Origin: Comamonadaceae bacterium
Lineage (GTDB): Bacteria > Pseudomonadota > Gammaproteobacteria > Burkholderiales > Burkholderiaceae_C
Assembly (NCBI GenBank): GCA_947371775.1
Contig: CANBQX010000026.1
Location: forward strand, 1 to 17,757
Length of the DNA stretch: 17,757 nt
Reading direction: 5' to 3'
Shown here: in pieces, positions 6,583-14,258 of the stretch
Layout: every line of letters begins with the position of its first letter
Position numbering within the stretch: the stretch's first letter is position 1
Translations under genes and position numbers: made by a program
Notes under the pieces: generated by a model
Told to the model about the DNA's origin: nothing
Databases searched by the model: none
What the model saw: the letters and a program-made list of their open reading frames with translations, nothing else

Positions 6583-9464
6583 TAGGCGACGCTCCGGGTT
6601 TCGCCGGTGCCGTAGAGGTTGGACACGCAGCGTCCGCAGATGCCAGGATGCGCTGCATCGCTGCCCACGTCCCCGGTGTAGTGCCAGCAGCGCTCGCATT
6701 TGGTGGCGGTGGTGGCCGTGGCCTCAATCGCCAAGGCATCGCCCTGCGCCAAGGTGAGCTTGGAGGTGATAAACACAAACTTCACATCGGCACCCAGGCC
6801 TTGCAGCAGCGCAAAGTCCTCAGGCGCTAGCGTCAAGCGCACCTCGGCTTGAAGCGATGCGCCCACCTGGCCCGCGGCGCGCAAGACTTCGATCTCTTTG
6901 TTCACCGCTTCCCGAATCTCGCGCACGCGTGCCCACTTGGCCAAGAGCGCGTCGTCAGCGGCAGGCAGCGACACATAGGTGTCCATAAAGATGGATTCGC
7001 GGGTCGCGGCGGGCGTTTTGCCCTCGGCACCCAGCGTGGCCCAGGCTTCTTCGGCAGTAAAGCTCAAGAAGGGTGCCATCCAATGCAGCATGGCCTGGGT
7101 GATATGCCACAGCGCGGTCTGTGCCGAGCGCCGTGCCGCCGATTGGGGCGCGGTGGTGTAGAGCCTGTCTTTGAGCACGTCCAGGTAGAAGGCGCCCAGG
7201 TCTTCGGAACAAAAAATTTGCAGCTTGGACACCACGGGGTGGAACTCGTAATCGGCAAAGTGCGCCAGGATGTCGGCTTGCAACTGCGCCGTGCGGGCAA
7301 GCGCATAGCGGTCGATCTCCAGCATGTCGGCTGCTGCCACGCTGTCTTTGGTGGGGTCAAAGTCGCTCACATTGGCGAGCAAGAACTTCAGGGTGTTGCG
7401 CACCCGGCGGTAGGTGTCCACCACCCGCGCCAGAATTTTGGCGTCGATGTTCAGGTCACCCGAATAGTCGGTGGAAGCCACCCACAGGCGCACGATTTCG
7501 GCGCCCATTTTTTCAGTGACCTCTTGCGGCGCTACGGTGTTACCCAGGCTTTTGCTCATCTTGCGGCCCTGGCCGTCGGTGGCAAAACCATGGGTCAGCA
7601 GACCTTTGTAGGGCGCGCGGTCATACAGGGCACAGCCCAGCAGCAAGGAGCTATGGAACCATCCGCGGTGCTGGTCGTGGCCTTCAAGATAGAGGTCGGT
7701 CTCCGGCCCTTGCTCGTGGTGAGGCGCGCGGTCGTAGGCGTCTTTGTGGCTGCCACGCAGCACGTGCTCAAAGGTGGAGCCGCTGTCAAACCAGACTTCC
7801 AAAATGTCGGTGCTCTTGGTGTAGGCCTGGGGCTCGTCACCCGGTTGGCACAAGATGTCTTCGACCGTGGCACGGCTCCAGGCTTCAATGCCGCCGTGCT
7901 GCACGATGTCAGCCGCCTGGTCCAGGATGGCCATGGTTCGGGGGTGCAATTCACCGCTGTCTTTGTGCAGAAAAAATGGCACGGGCACGCCCCAGCTGCG
8001 CTGGCGCGAGATGCACCAGTCGGGCCGGTTGGCAATCATGTCGCGCAGGCGGGTTTTGCCGTTCTCGGGGTAGAAGCGCGTTTCTTCAATTGCGTCCAAA
8101 GCCAGCTGGCGCAGTGTTTTGGATGCTTTGTCTTTGGTGAAGACGCCCGGGCCTTCGTCCATGCGCACAAACCACTGGGCGGCTGCGCGGTAGATCACCG
8201 GCGTCTTGTGGCGCCAGCAGTGCGGGTAGCTGTGGGTGATGGCGTGGGTGGCCATCAGGCGGTCGCTCTGACCCAGAACTTCGATGATGCGGGGGCAGGC
8301 TTTCCAGATGTTCATGCCGCCAAACAAGGGCAGGTCCTCGGCATAGCTGCCATTGCCTTGCACCGGGTTCAAGATGTCGTCGTACTTCAGGCCATGCGCC
8401 ACGCAGCTGTTGAAGTCGTCCACGCCATAGGCGGGAGACGAGTGCACCATGCCCGTGCCATCGCCTTCGCTCACGTAGTCGGCCAGGTACACGGGCGAGA
8501 GGCGGCGGTAGCCTTCATGCACGTCGTGAAAGGGGTGTTTGAAATTCAGGCCGCCGAGCTTTTCGCCCAACGCCGTTGCCACCACGGTACCGGTCTGGCC
8601 ATAGCGTTCCAGGCATTTGTCCACCAGCGACGCGGCCAATACCAAGTAGCCGCGCGGTGTGTCCACCAGGGCGTAGGTGATAGCGGGGTTGGCATTGAGC
8701 GCCTGGTTGGCGGGAATCGTCCAAGCGGTGGTGGTCCAAATCACGGCAAAAGCCGTTTTGGTGGCCGAGGGCAGGGCGCTCAGGCCAAAGGCTGTCGCGA
8801 GTGCCGCTTTGTCTGCCGACTCGAAGGCCACGTCCAGCGTGTCGCTCTTTTTGTCGGCATATTCAATTTCAAACTCGGCCAAGCTGGAGCCGCAGTCAAA
8901 GCACCAATAAACGGGCTTGAGACCCCGGTAAACAAAGCCGCGCTCAATGACGCGCTTAAAGGCGCGGATCTCGCCCGCCTCGTTGGCAAAGTCCATGGTG
9001 CGGTAGGGGCGCTCCCAGTCGCCCAGCACGCCCAGGCGCTTGAAGTCTTCGCGCTGCTGGTCAATCTGGGCGGTGGCAAAGGCGCGGCTCTTGGCCTGCA
9101 TGTCGTCGCGGCTGAGTTTGCGGCCGTGCAGCTTTTCAATCGCGTTTTCAATCGGCAAACCGTGGCAGTCCCAGCCGGGGATGTACTGGGCGTCAAAGCC
9201 TGCGAGCTGCTTGGACTTGACGATCATGTCCTTGAGCACTTTGTTCAAGGCGTGGCCGATGTGGAGTTGGCCGTTGGCATAGGGTGGGCCGTCGTGCAAA
9301 ACAAACAGCGGCGCACCGATGCGGGACGCGCGCAAGCGCTTGTACAGGCCGGCCTCGTTCCAGGCTTGGACCCAGCCCGGCTCGCGCTTGGGCAGGTCGC
9401 CGCGCATGGGAAAGGGCGTATCGGGCAGGTTCAGGGTGCTGCGGTAGTCAACGGTGTCGGTCAT
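6582..9464 (-). CDS. ileS: Isoleucyl-tRNA synthetase
   Basis: This 960-residue class I aminoacyl-tRNA synthetase charges tRNA-Ile with isoleucine in the cytosol. The ATP-binding HIGH motif is at 68-71, within PYANGQLHIGH, and the KMSKS loop is at 635-639. The editing (CP1) domain shows TTTAWTIPAN (244-253) and GTGMVHSSPAYG (336-347), which clear mischarged valine. The C-terminal zinc knuckle has Cys923, Cys926, Cys943 and Cys946, the form found in bacterial E. coli-type IleRS, so this is not the mupirocin-resistant eukaryote-like type. The ATG at 9464-9462 has only a weak purine stretch upstream (AGAGA). A 112-base spacer separates it from ribF, which precedes it on the same strand; its stop overlaps the lspA start. 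No T-box or other leader structure was seen. Confidence 0.98.
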   Translation of the reverse strand: MTDTVDYRSTLNLPDTPFPMRGDLPKREPGWVQAWNEAGLYKRLRASRIGAPLFVLHDGPPYANGQLHIGHALNKVLKDMIVKSKQLAGFDAQYIPGWDCHGLPIENAIEKLHGRKLSRDDMQAKSRAFATAQIDQQREDFKRLGVLGDWERPYRTMDFANEAGEIRAFKRVIERGFVYRGLKPVYWCFDCGSSLAEFEIEYADKKSDTLDVAFESADKAALATAFGLSALPSATKTAFAVIWTTTAWTIPANQALNANPAITYALVDTPRGYLVLAASLVDKCLERYGQTGTVVATALGEKLGGLNFKHPFHDVHEGYRRLSPVYLADYVSEGDGTGMVHSSPAYGVDDFNSCVAHGLKYDDILNPVQGNGSYAEDLPLFGGMNIWKACPRIIEVLGQSDRLMATHAITHSYPHCWRHKTPVIYRAAAQWFVRMDEGPGVFTKDKASKTLRQLALDAIEETRFYPENGKTRLRDMIANRPDWCISRQRSWGVPVPFFLHKDSGELHPRTMAILDQAADIVQHGGIEAWSRATVEDILCQPGDEPQAYTKSTDILEVWFDSGSTFEHVLRGSHKDAYDRAPHHEQGPETDLYLEGHDQHRGWFHSSLLLGCALYDRAPYKGLLTHGFATDGQGRKMSKSLGNTVAPQEVTEKMGAEIVRLWVASTDYSGDLNIDAKILARVVDTYRRVRNTLKFLLANVSDFDPTKDSVAAADMLEIDRYALARTAQLQADILAHFADYEFHPVVSKLQIFCSEDLGAFYLDVLKDRLYTTAPQSAARRSAQTALWHITQAMLHWMAPFLSFTAEEAWATLGAEGKTPAATRESIFMDTYVSLPAADDALLAKWARVREIREAVNKEIEVLRAAGQVGASLQAEVRLTLAPEDFALLQGLGADVKFVFITSKLTLAQGDALAIEATATTATKCERCWHYTGDVGSDAAHPGICGRCVSNLYGTGETRSVA

Positions 9465-9576
9465 AGGAAATCTCTAAGTCGGTGCCGGGTGGCAAAAAGG
9501 AACGGCGGGGGCGATGGCTGTGCCTTGGGGGCAGGCCCGTCGAGGTGCGCGGGGCAAGGTGCGCTGGGGTGCCCGG

Positions 9577-10551
9577 TCAAATTCGGGCGCTCAGCCAGGC
9601 GCGCGCGTCGTCGCAGTCTCGCTGTATCCCTTGGGTCAGGGCGTCCAGGCCGTCGTATTTGCGTTCGTCGTGCAGTTTATGAAGCAGTTCCACGCTGACG
9701 ATTTTACCGTAGCCCCCCTCGCTGCCCAGCGACGCGGGCCAGTCCAGACAATAGGTTTCCAAGAGCACGCGGCCGCCGTTGACGTCGTTGGCGTCCAGCG
9801 AGGGGCGCACACCAAAATTGGCCACACCCGCCAGTGGTTTGTCGGTCAGGCCGTGCACCAGCACCACAAAAATACCGCTGGTGGCGGGTTTCCAATGCGC
9901 AAAACGCAAATTGAGGGTGCGAAAGCCCAGGCTGCGCCCCAGCTTGCGACCGTGCACGATGTGGCCCGACACGCGGTAAGGGCGGCCGAGCAAGCGCGCC
10001 GCATCGTCCAGTCGGCCGTCGCCCAAGGCCTCGCGCACCGCAGAGCTGGAGACGCGCAGGCCGTGCACCTCGTAGCTGTTCATGCGCGCCACGTCAAAAC
10101 CGTGGGCGGTGCCTGCGGCGTCCAGCAGGGCATAGTCGCCCGCACGTTTGGCGCCGAATCGAAAATCGTCGCCCACCAGCACGTAGTTGGCGCCCACGCC
10201 GTCTACCAGCACCTCTTGCACAAAGCCTTGCGGGCTGAGCGACGCCAGGCGCGCGTTGAAGGGCAGTACTACCACCTGGTCCACGCCACAGTGGGCCAGA
10301 TCGGCAATCTTGTCGCGGAAAGTGCCTACGCGGCTGGGGGCCAGATCGGGCTGGCGCGCCAGACGGGCAAAGTAGTCGCGCGGGTGGGGCTCGAAGGTCA
10401 TGACGCAGCTGGGCACGCCGCGCTGCTGGGCCTCGCTGCGCAGCAGCGCCAGCATGGCCTGGTGGCCCCGGTGAACGCCGTCAAAGTTGCCGATGGTCAG
10501 GGCGCAGGCGGGAGCCAGTCCTGGGTGCTTGAAACCGCGAAAAACCTGCAT
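9577..10551 (-). CDS. ribF: Bifunctional riboflavin kinase / FAD synthetase
   Basis: RibF phosphorylates riboflavin to FMN and adenylates FMN to FAD. From the ATG at 10551-10549 it has 324 residues, a normal length. The N-terminal nucleotidyltransferase domain carries GNFDGVHRGH (21-30), FEPHPRDYF, and VSSSAVR (167-173), which matches the ISSTxIR motif. The C-terminal flavokinase domain carries GHIVHGRKLGRSLG, then FRTLN (210-214), where most bacterial enzymes have a PTAN motif, and the catalytic Glu265 in LLETYCLD. The Thr and Asn of PTAN are kept, so the kinase is probably active. The frame is open 66 bases further upstream, including a GTG eight codons before the chosen ATG, but no ribosome binding site is clear for either start. 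The start was chosen by similarity to usual RibF N-termini (MxxFRGF). It is the first gene of the ribF-ileS-lspA group. Confidence 0.95.
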   Translation of the reverse strand: MQVFRGFKHPGLAPACALTIGNFDGVHRGHQAMLALLRSEAQQRGVPSCVMTFEPHPRDYFARLARQPDLAPSRVGTFRDKIADLAHCGVDQVVVLPFNARLASLSPQGFVQEVLVDGVGANYVLVGDDFRFGAKRAGDYALLDAAGTAHGFDVARMNSYEVHGLRVSSSAVREALGDGRLDDAARLLGRPYRVSGHIVHGRKLGRSLGFRTLNLRFAHWKPATSGIFVVLVHGLTDKPLAGVANFGVRPSLDANDVNGGRVLLETYCLDWPASLGSEGGYGKIVSVELLHKLHDERKYDGLDALTQGIQRDCDDARAWLSARI

Positions 10552-10685
10552 GGAGTAGTGGGTGCTGTCTGTCACTGAATGAGGGTATATTGTGACGCAG
10601 GCTCTGGCGGCGCTCACAGCGCGCTCAGACCTGCCGCATTTGGCGTTCCGTGGTGGTTGATCAACCGTATCTGGAGGCGTTGTTT
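10552..10685. promoter_or_regulatory. Divergent promoter region between ribF and the HNH gene
   Basis: This 134-base spacer separates two divergent genes and must hold promoters for both. On the + strand TATATT at 10586-10591 matches the sigma70 -10 consensus at five of six positions, but no good -35 lies 16-18 bases upstream. A perfect 12-bp palindrome, GGTTGATCAACC, lies at 10655-10666, shortly before the ribosome binding site of the HNH gene. GCGCTCA occurs at 10620-10626, with a partial copy (GCGCTCA shifted one base, 10610-10616) ten bases earlier. No FMN riboswitch pattern was recognised. Confidence 0.4.
10673..10677 (+). promoter_or_regulatory. Ribosome binding site deciding the HNH gene start
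   Basis: GGAGG at 10673-10677 lies eight bases before the GTG at 10686. The alternative in-frame GTG at 10650 has no purine-rich stretch upstream and would place this site inside the coding sequence. Confidence 0.75.
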
Positions 10686-11243
10686 GTGAAAGTCTTGAAG
10701 TTGTCGGCGCAGGGGCTTCCCCAGTCCTGGATTTCTCTTGAACAGGCCGTGGTCAACTATGCCGCAGGCGAGGTGCGCTGGGAGTCCGGCGCCGAGATCG
10801 CCGTCTTTCGCGGCGGCCACAACGCCATCACCGGCCAGCAATCGGTAATCCGGGTCAACAGCATCATCGGCACGCGCGGCGTGCCCAACATCAATCCCTT
10901 CAATCTGCGTCCCGGCCTGACCAACGGCAAGTTGTTTGCGCGCGACCGCAATGTCTGCGCCTATTGCGGTGGGCATTTTCATGAGTCAGACCTCACGCGC
11001 GAGCACATCGTGCCGTTTGCGCAGCAGGGCGTGGACACTTGGATGAACGTGGTCACCGCCTGCCGCCCCTGCAACCACCGAAAAAGCAGCCGCACCCCAG
11101 AGCAAGCCCATATGCCGCTGCTGTACGCACCCTATGTGCCCAGCCTGTGGGAAGACTTCATCCTGCGCAACCGCCGCATCCTGGCCGACCAGATGGAGTT
11201 CTTGATGTCGCACGTGCCACGGTCATCGCGGCTGCTGGCTTAG
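10686..11243 (+). CDS. HNH endonuclease-family protein
   Basis: With the GTG start chosen by the GGAGG site the protein has 185 residues and begins MKVLKLSAQG, which is how related proteins begin. The HNH/zinc-finger core is clear: CAYC (91-94), then LTREHIVP with His107, Asn121 in WMNVV, CRPC (126-129), and His131 in NHRKSSRTPEQA. Two CxxC pairs can bind a structural zinc beside the single-metal nuclease site. Close relatives are widespread in Burkholderiales and other bacteria as a chromosomal, non-mobile gene; I know of no established role. No methyltransferase, toxin partner or phage gene is nearby, so a restriction or homing role is not supported by context. A tandem TAG TAG ends the gene (11241-11246). 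It is divergent from ribF and followed 101 bases later by an unrelated small membrane protein gene. Confidence 0.88.
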   Translation: MKVLKLSAQGLPQSWISLEQAVVNYAAGEVRWESGAEIAVFRGGHNAITGQQSVIRVNSIIGTRGVPNINPFNLRPGLTNGKLFARDRNVCAYCGGHFHESDLTREHIVPFAQQGVDTWMNVVTACRPCNHRKSSRTPEQAHMPLLYAPYVPSLWEDFILRNRRILADQMEFLMSHVPRSSRLLA

Positions 11244-11344
11244 TAGTTCGTGGGCGGTTCGCCGTGTTTGTCCTGCTACAGGCACCACGGTCAATGTGAG
11301 ACAGTCGATTGCTAAATTCCGCAAGATCAATACGATCACTCAAT

Positions 11345-11710
11345 ATGCCCATACTCATCGCCGCCTACACCCTCGCAAGCCTTGCGCACTTCAGCCATAA
11401 CGCCGAGTACATCGCCTTCTATCCGGGCCTACCGGCATGGATGACGCGAGAGTCGGTCTACCTCTCTTGGATGGCAGTCGCAAGCGTGGGGGCTGGCGCG
11501 GTATTCGCAAGCTGGCGTGGGTGGAAGCGCATTGGAGCCGCTTTGCTTGTCGTGTACGGCCTATTGGGTGCGGATGGCTTGCTGCATTACACGCTGGCAC
11601 TGTGCTCGCAGCACACATTAGCCACCAATCTCACCATTTTTGCGGAGGTGTTGTTGGGCGTCGCCTTGGCTTGTGCATCCGCCGTGAGGCTGAGCCGACT
11701 GGGTAAATGA
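11345..11710 (+). CDS. Small four-helix membrane protein of unknown function
   Basis: The predicted 121-residue protein has four hydrophobic segments at about 2-18, 38-56, 63-85 and 94-114, with a positive cluster (SWRGWKR) between the second and third. I do not recognise a named family, although similar unnamed proteins with an HFxHNAEY-like start are familiar in proteobacteria. Polar and histidine residues stand inside or at the edge of helices: HFSHNAEY at 15-22, and His81 and His90. The ATG at 11345 is preferred over an in-frame TTG at 11309 because the first helix begins directly after it. Neither has a convincing ribosome binding site. Its stop overlaps the next start as ATGA, so the two genes are probably translated together. 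Local GC (about 50-55% in stretches I counted by hand) is below that of neighbours. The function is unknown. Confidence 0.72.
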   Translation: MPILIAAYTLASLAHFSHNAEYIAFYPGLPAWMTRESVYLSWMAVASVGAGAVFASWRGWKRIGAALLVVYGLLGADGLLHYTLALCSQHTLATNLTIFAEVLLGVALACASAVRLSRLGK

Positions 11711-12135
11711 GGCTCATCACAACCGTGCTCCTGACCGCGGCACTGTGCGTTGGCGCGTGGAGCATGCGCAATACGGATGTGGCGCGAAGCCTGATGCAAG
11801 CTACCAAGCATCTTCCCGCGTCACTGCACTTTGGCGAAGACTCCAACACGGGTATTGGAGATGGACTTTCCACCATCCCTAACTTGGGTGGCCCCAAGGT
11901 TCACAAATGTTTAACGGACAAGGAGGTGCTCTACACCAGTGATTCTTGTCCCGCCGGAACCCAAGAACAAGCGCTCACCAAAGGAACCCTATCCGTTGTG
12001 CCAGGTCAGCCTGAAACAAAGGTGTCAAAAGTCTTTGAGCAGGCCGCAAGCCGACCTACGGTACGCGACTTGCTCGCCCCTGAGAGAGAGAAGTTCCTGC
12101 GCGATCAGTGGATGGACAGAGTCATTGGTCAGTAG
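11707..12135 (+). CDS. Exported or membrane-anchored small protein with DUF4124-like motif
   Basis: This 142-residue protein starts with a short hydrophobic stretch (residues 4-19), a signal peptide or anchor; no clear lipobox is seen, although Cys14 lies within it. In the middle KVHKCLTDKEVLYTSDSCPAG (64-84) resembles the core of DUF4124 proteins, with a pair of cysteines (Cys68, Cys81) that could form a disulfide in the periplasm. The C-terminal third is charged and ends near a 9-bp hairpin that spans the stop codon. The start ATG overlaps the previous stop (ATGA), and there is only a weak GGG upstream, so translation is probably coupled to the membrane protein gene. DUF4124 proteins have no defined function. 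Base composition is lower in GC than the flanking housekeeping genes. The DUF4124 link is tentative. Confidence 0.68.
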   Translation: MRLITTVLLTAALCVGAWSMRNTDVARSLMQATKHLPASLHFGEDSNTGIGDGLSTIPNLGGPKVHKCLTDKEVLYTSDSCPAGTQEQALTKGTLSVVPGQPETKVSKVFEQAASRPTVRDLLAPEREKFLRDQWMDRVIGQ

Positions 12136-12145
12136 ATGACCAATG
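12123..12145 (+). terminator. 9-bp hairpin across the end of the 11707-12135 gene
   Basis: CATTGGTCA (12123-12131) pairs perfectly with TGACCAATG (12137-12145) around a 5-base loop that holds the stop codon. Two G-U pairs could lengthen the stem. No T run follows directly on either strand (CATCTTTCATC comes 6 bases later on +). It sits between convergent genes, where a bidirectional terminator or an mRNA 3'-end stabiliser is expected. Confidence 0.45.
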
Positions 12146-12167
12146 GTGCAGCATCTTTCATCGCGCG

Positions 12168-12186
12168 AAGTCCCCAGCAGGGACTT
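12168..12186 (-). terminator. 7-bp hairpin just downstream of prlC
   Basis: AAGTCCC (12168-12174) pairs with GGGACTT (12180-12186) around a 5-base loop, starting 5 bases after the prlC stop on the - strand. No T tract follows in the prlC direction, so it is at best a weak or factor-dependent terminator or a 3'-end stabiliser. With the hairpin at 12123-12145 it fills most of the 56-base convergent spacer. Confidence 0.4.
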
Positions 12187-12191
12187 GATCC

Positions 12192-14258
12192 TTAGTGCTG
12201 CGCCTGGGCCATCCCCTGGTGCCGCAGCAGTGCGTCGAGCGTAGGTTCGCGGCCGCGAAAGGCTTTGAAAGACTCCATGGCAGGACGGCTGCCGCCGGCT
12301 TCCAGGATGTTTTGCAAATACTTCTTGCCCGTGGCAGGGCTGGGGTCGCCGGTCTCTAGAGCCGATTCTTCAAACGCGGCATAGGCGTCAGCGCTGAGCA
12401 CTTCGGCCCATTTGTAGCTGTAATAGCCTGCGGCGTAGCCACCGGCAAAGATGTGGCTAAAGGTGTTGATGCTGCGGCTGAACGCCGGGCTGGGCAGCAC
12501 AGCGACTTCGTCGCGCACTTGTTGCAACAAGACCAAAGCGTCGTCGTGCGGTGCGTGCTGGGTGTGCAGCAGCATGTCAAACAAAGAAAACTCGATTTGG
12601 CGCAGTGTCTGCATGCCGCTTTGGAAGTTGCGCGCTGCCAGCATCTTGTCAAACAGGGTGCGGGGCAGTGGCTCGCCGGTATCCACATGGGCGGTCATGT
12701 GGGCAATGACATTCCATTCCCAGCAAAAGTTTTCCATGAACTGGCTGGGCAGCTCTACGGCGTCCCACTCGACGCCGCTGATGCCCGCGACGTCGCGCTC
12801 ATTCACTTGCGTGAGCAGGTGGTGCAGGCCGTGGCCGAACTCGTGGAAGAGGGTGGTGACGTCGTCGTGTGAGAGCAGCGGTGGTTTTTCCACACCGTCG
12901 CTCATGCCACCTTCGGCAAAGTTGCACACCAGGTGGGCAATCGGCGTTTGCAGCAGGCCAGTGTCGGGCCGCAACCATCGGGTGCGCACATCGTCCATCC
13001 AGGCGCCGCCGCGCTTGCCGCTGCGCGCACTGGGGTCCAGGTAAAACTGGCCAATCAGTTTGGTGCCAGCAGGGGTTTGCCGCTCAATCCGGTAAAACTG
13101 AACGATCTCGTTCCACACCGGTGCGCTGTCAAGCGAGATACGCACATCGAACAGGCTTTCCACGATCTTGAAGAGGCCGGCGAGCACCTTGGGCAGGGTG
13201 AAGTATTGCTTCACCTCTTGTTCGCTGAAAGCGTAGCGGGCTTCCTTGAGCTTTTCACCAATAAAGGGCCAGTCCCAGGCCTGCGGGTCATGCAAGCCCA
13301 AATGCTCGGCGGCAAAGGCTCGCAGCTCGGCCACGTCCCGCTCGGCATAGGGGCGGGCGCGGCGTGCCAAATCGCGCAAGAAGGAGATCACCACCTCAGG
13401 CGATTCGGCCATTTTGGGGGCGATGGAGAGTTCGCCAAAGTTGGCAAAGCCCAGAAGCTTGGCCTCTTCCTGGCGCAGGGCCAAGATCTCGCGCATCACC
13501 GGGGCGTTGTCGAATGTGTGCGCTTCAGGCGCCGACTCCAGCGAGGCGCGCGTGACATAGGCGCGGTACAGCGTGGCGCGCAGGGCGCTGCTGGTGGCGA
13601 ACTGCATCACCGGCAGGTAGCAGGGCATTTTCAGGGTCAGCTTGTAGCCTTCTTTGCCGTCCACCACGGCCGCAGTACGGGCTGCTTGGACCACGTCGGC
13701 AGGCACGCCGGCCAACTCTTCGGCCGTGGCGAAGTAGGCGTAGGCGTCGGTGGCGTCCAGCGTGTTTTCACTGAATTTCTGGCTCAGTTCGGCCGAACGT
13801 TCTTGAATCTGCGCAAAGCGTTCGCGCGCTGCACCTTGCAGTTCTGCGCCGCCCAGCACGAAATTGCGCATCGCGTTGGTGTGCGCTTGGCGCTGCTCCG
13901 CGTTCAGACTGGCAGGATCCATCGCCTTGTATTTGGCGTACAGGCGTTCGTCGGCACCCAGGCGGGTCCAAAACTCGGTCACCAGGGGCAGGGCCGCGTT
14001 GTAGGCTGCGCGCAGCTCGGGGCTGTCGGCCACACTGTTGAGGTGGCTCACCGCACCCCAGGCAATGCTGAGTTTTTCATTGGCCACATCCAGGGTCGTG
14101 GCCATGGCGGACCATTCGGCAGGAAAGGACGGCGCGGTTACGGTGTCCAGCGCGACTTGCGCCTGCGCCAGCAATTGCTCGATGGCCGGGGCCACATGCT
14201 CCGGCTGAATCTGGTCAAACAGGGGCGTCGTCGACGCATCAAGCAGAGGGTTGCTCAT
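12192..14258 (-). CDS. prlC: Oligopeptidase A (M3 family zinc metallopeptidase)
   Basis: This 688-residue cytosolic metallopeptidase degrades short peptides, including cleaved signal peptides; the length matches PrlC/OpdA of E. coli. The zinc site is HEFGH (472-476) in TLFHEFGHGLHH, with the third ligand Glu502 in WDAVELPSQFMENF. That stretch and the FYLDPSARSGKRGGAW segment (405-420) are typical of the M3A subfamily. There is no signal peptide. The ATG overlaps the folD TGA (ATGA at 14258-14255), which suggests translational coupling. The gene is the last of the HK-RR-folD-prlC run and converges on the small-protein pair from the other side. Assignment is firm at family level; dipeptidyl carboxypeptidase (Dcp) is the alternative, but the sequence around the site fits PrlC better. 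Confidence 0.95.
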   Translation of the reverse strand: MSNPLLDASTTPLFDQIQPEHVAPAIEQLLAQAQVALDTVTAPSFPAEWSAMATTLDVANEKLSIAWGAVSHLNSVADSPELRAAYNAALPLVTEFWTRLGADERLYAKYKAMDPASLNAEQRQAHTNAMRNFVLGGAELQGAARERFAQIQERSAELSQKFSENTLDATDAYAYFATAEELAGVPADVVQAARTAAVVDGKEGYKLTLKMPCYLPVMQFATSSALRATLYRAYVTRASLESAPEAHTFDNAPVMREILALRQEEAKLLGFANFGELSIAPKMAESPEVVISFLRDLARRARPYAERDVAELRAFAAEHLGLHDPQAWDWPFIGEKLKEARYAFSEQEVKQYFTLPKVLAGLFKIVESLFDVRISLDSAPVWNEIVQFYRIERQTPAGTKLIGQFYLDPSARSGKRGGAWMDDVRTRWLRPDTGLLQTPIAHLVCNFAEGGMSDGVEKPPLLSHDDVTTLFHEFGHGLHHLLTQVNERDVAGISGVEWDAVELPSQFMENFCWEWNVIAHMTAHVDTGEPLPRTLFDKMLAARNFQSGMQTLRQIEFSLFDMLLHTQHAPHDDALVLLQQVRDEVAVLPSPAFSRSINTFSHIFAGGYAAGYYSYKWAEVLSADAYAAFEESALETGDPSPATGKKYLQNILEAGGSRPAMESFKAFRGREPTLDALLRHQGMAQAQH

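Noticed and set aside
6583..6699. Longer lspA start inside ileS
   Set aside because: The extra 39 residues are Arg-rich, unlike LspA, and come from another frame of the ileS zinc-finger coding region; the GTG at 6582 gives the normal length.
6849..9698. A 949-codon open frame on the + strand opposite ileS
   Set aside because: It is exactly in register with the ileS codons, so stops would need the sense codons TTA, CTA or TCA, which are rare in this GC-rich gene. The translation has no recognisable domain. The long frame is a by-product of ileS.
9514..10578. A 354-codon open frame opposite ribF
   Set aside because: It is in codon register with ribF, whose motifs are unmistakable; the antisense protein has low-complexity Ala/Gly/His-rich composition and no domain.
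10552..10649. FMN riboswitch upstream of ribF
   Set aside because: The spacer is short and I could not find the conserved RFN element blocks; betaproteobacterial ribF genes usually lack it.
10650..10685. Earlier GTG start for the HNH gene
   Set aside because: No ribosome binding site upstream, and it would bury the GGAGG site at 10673-10677 inside the gene.
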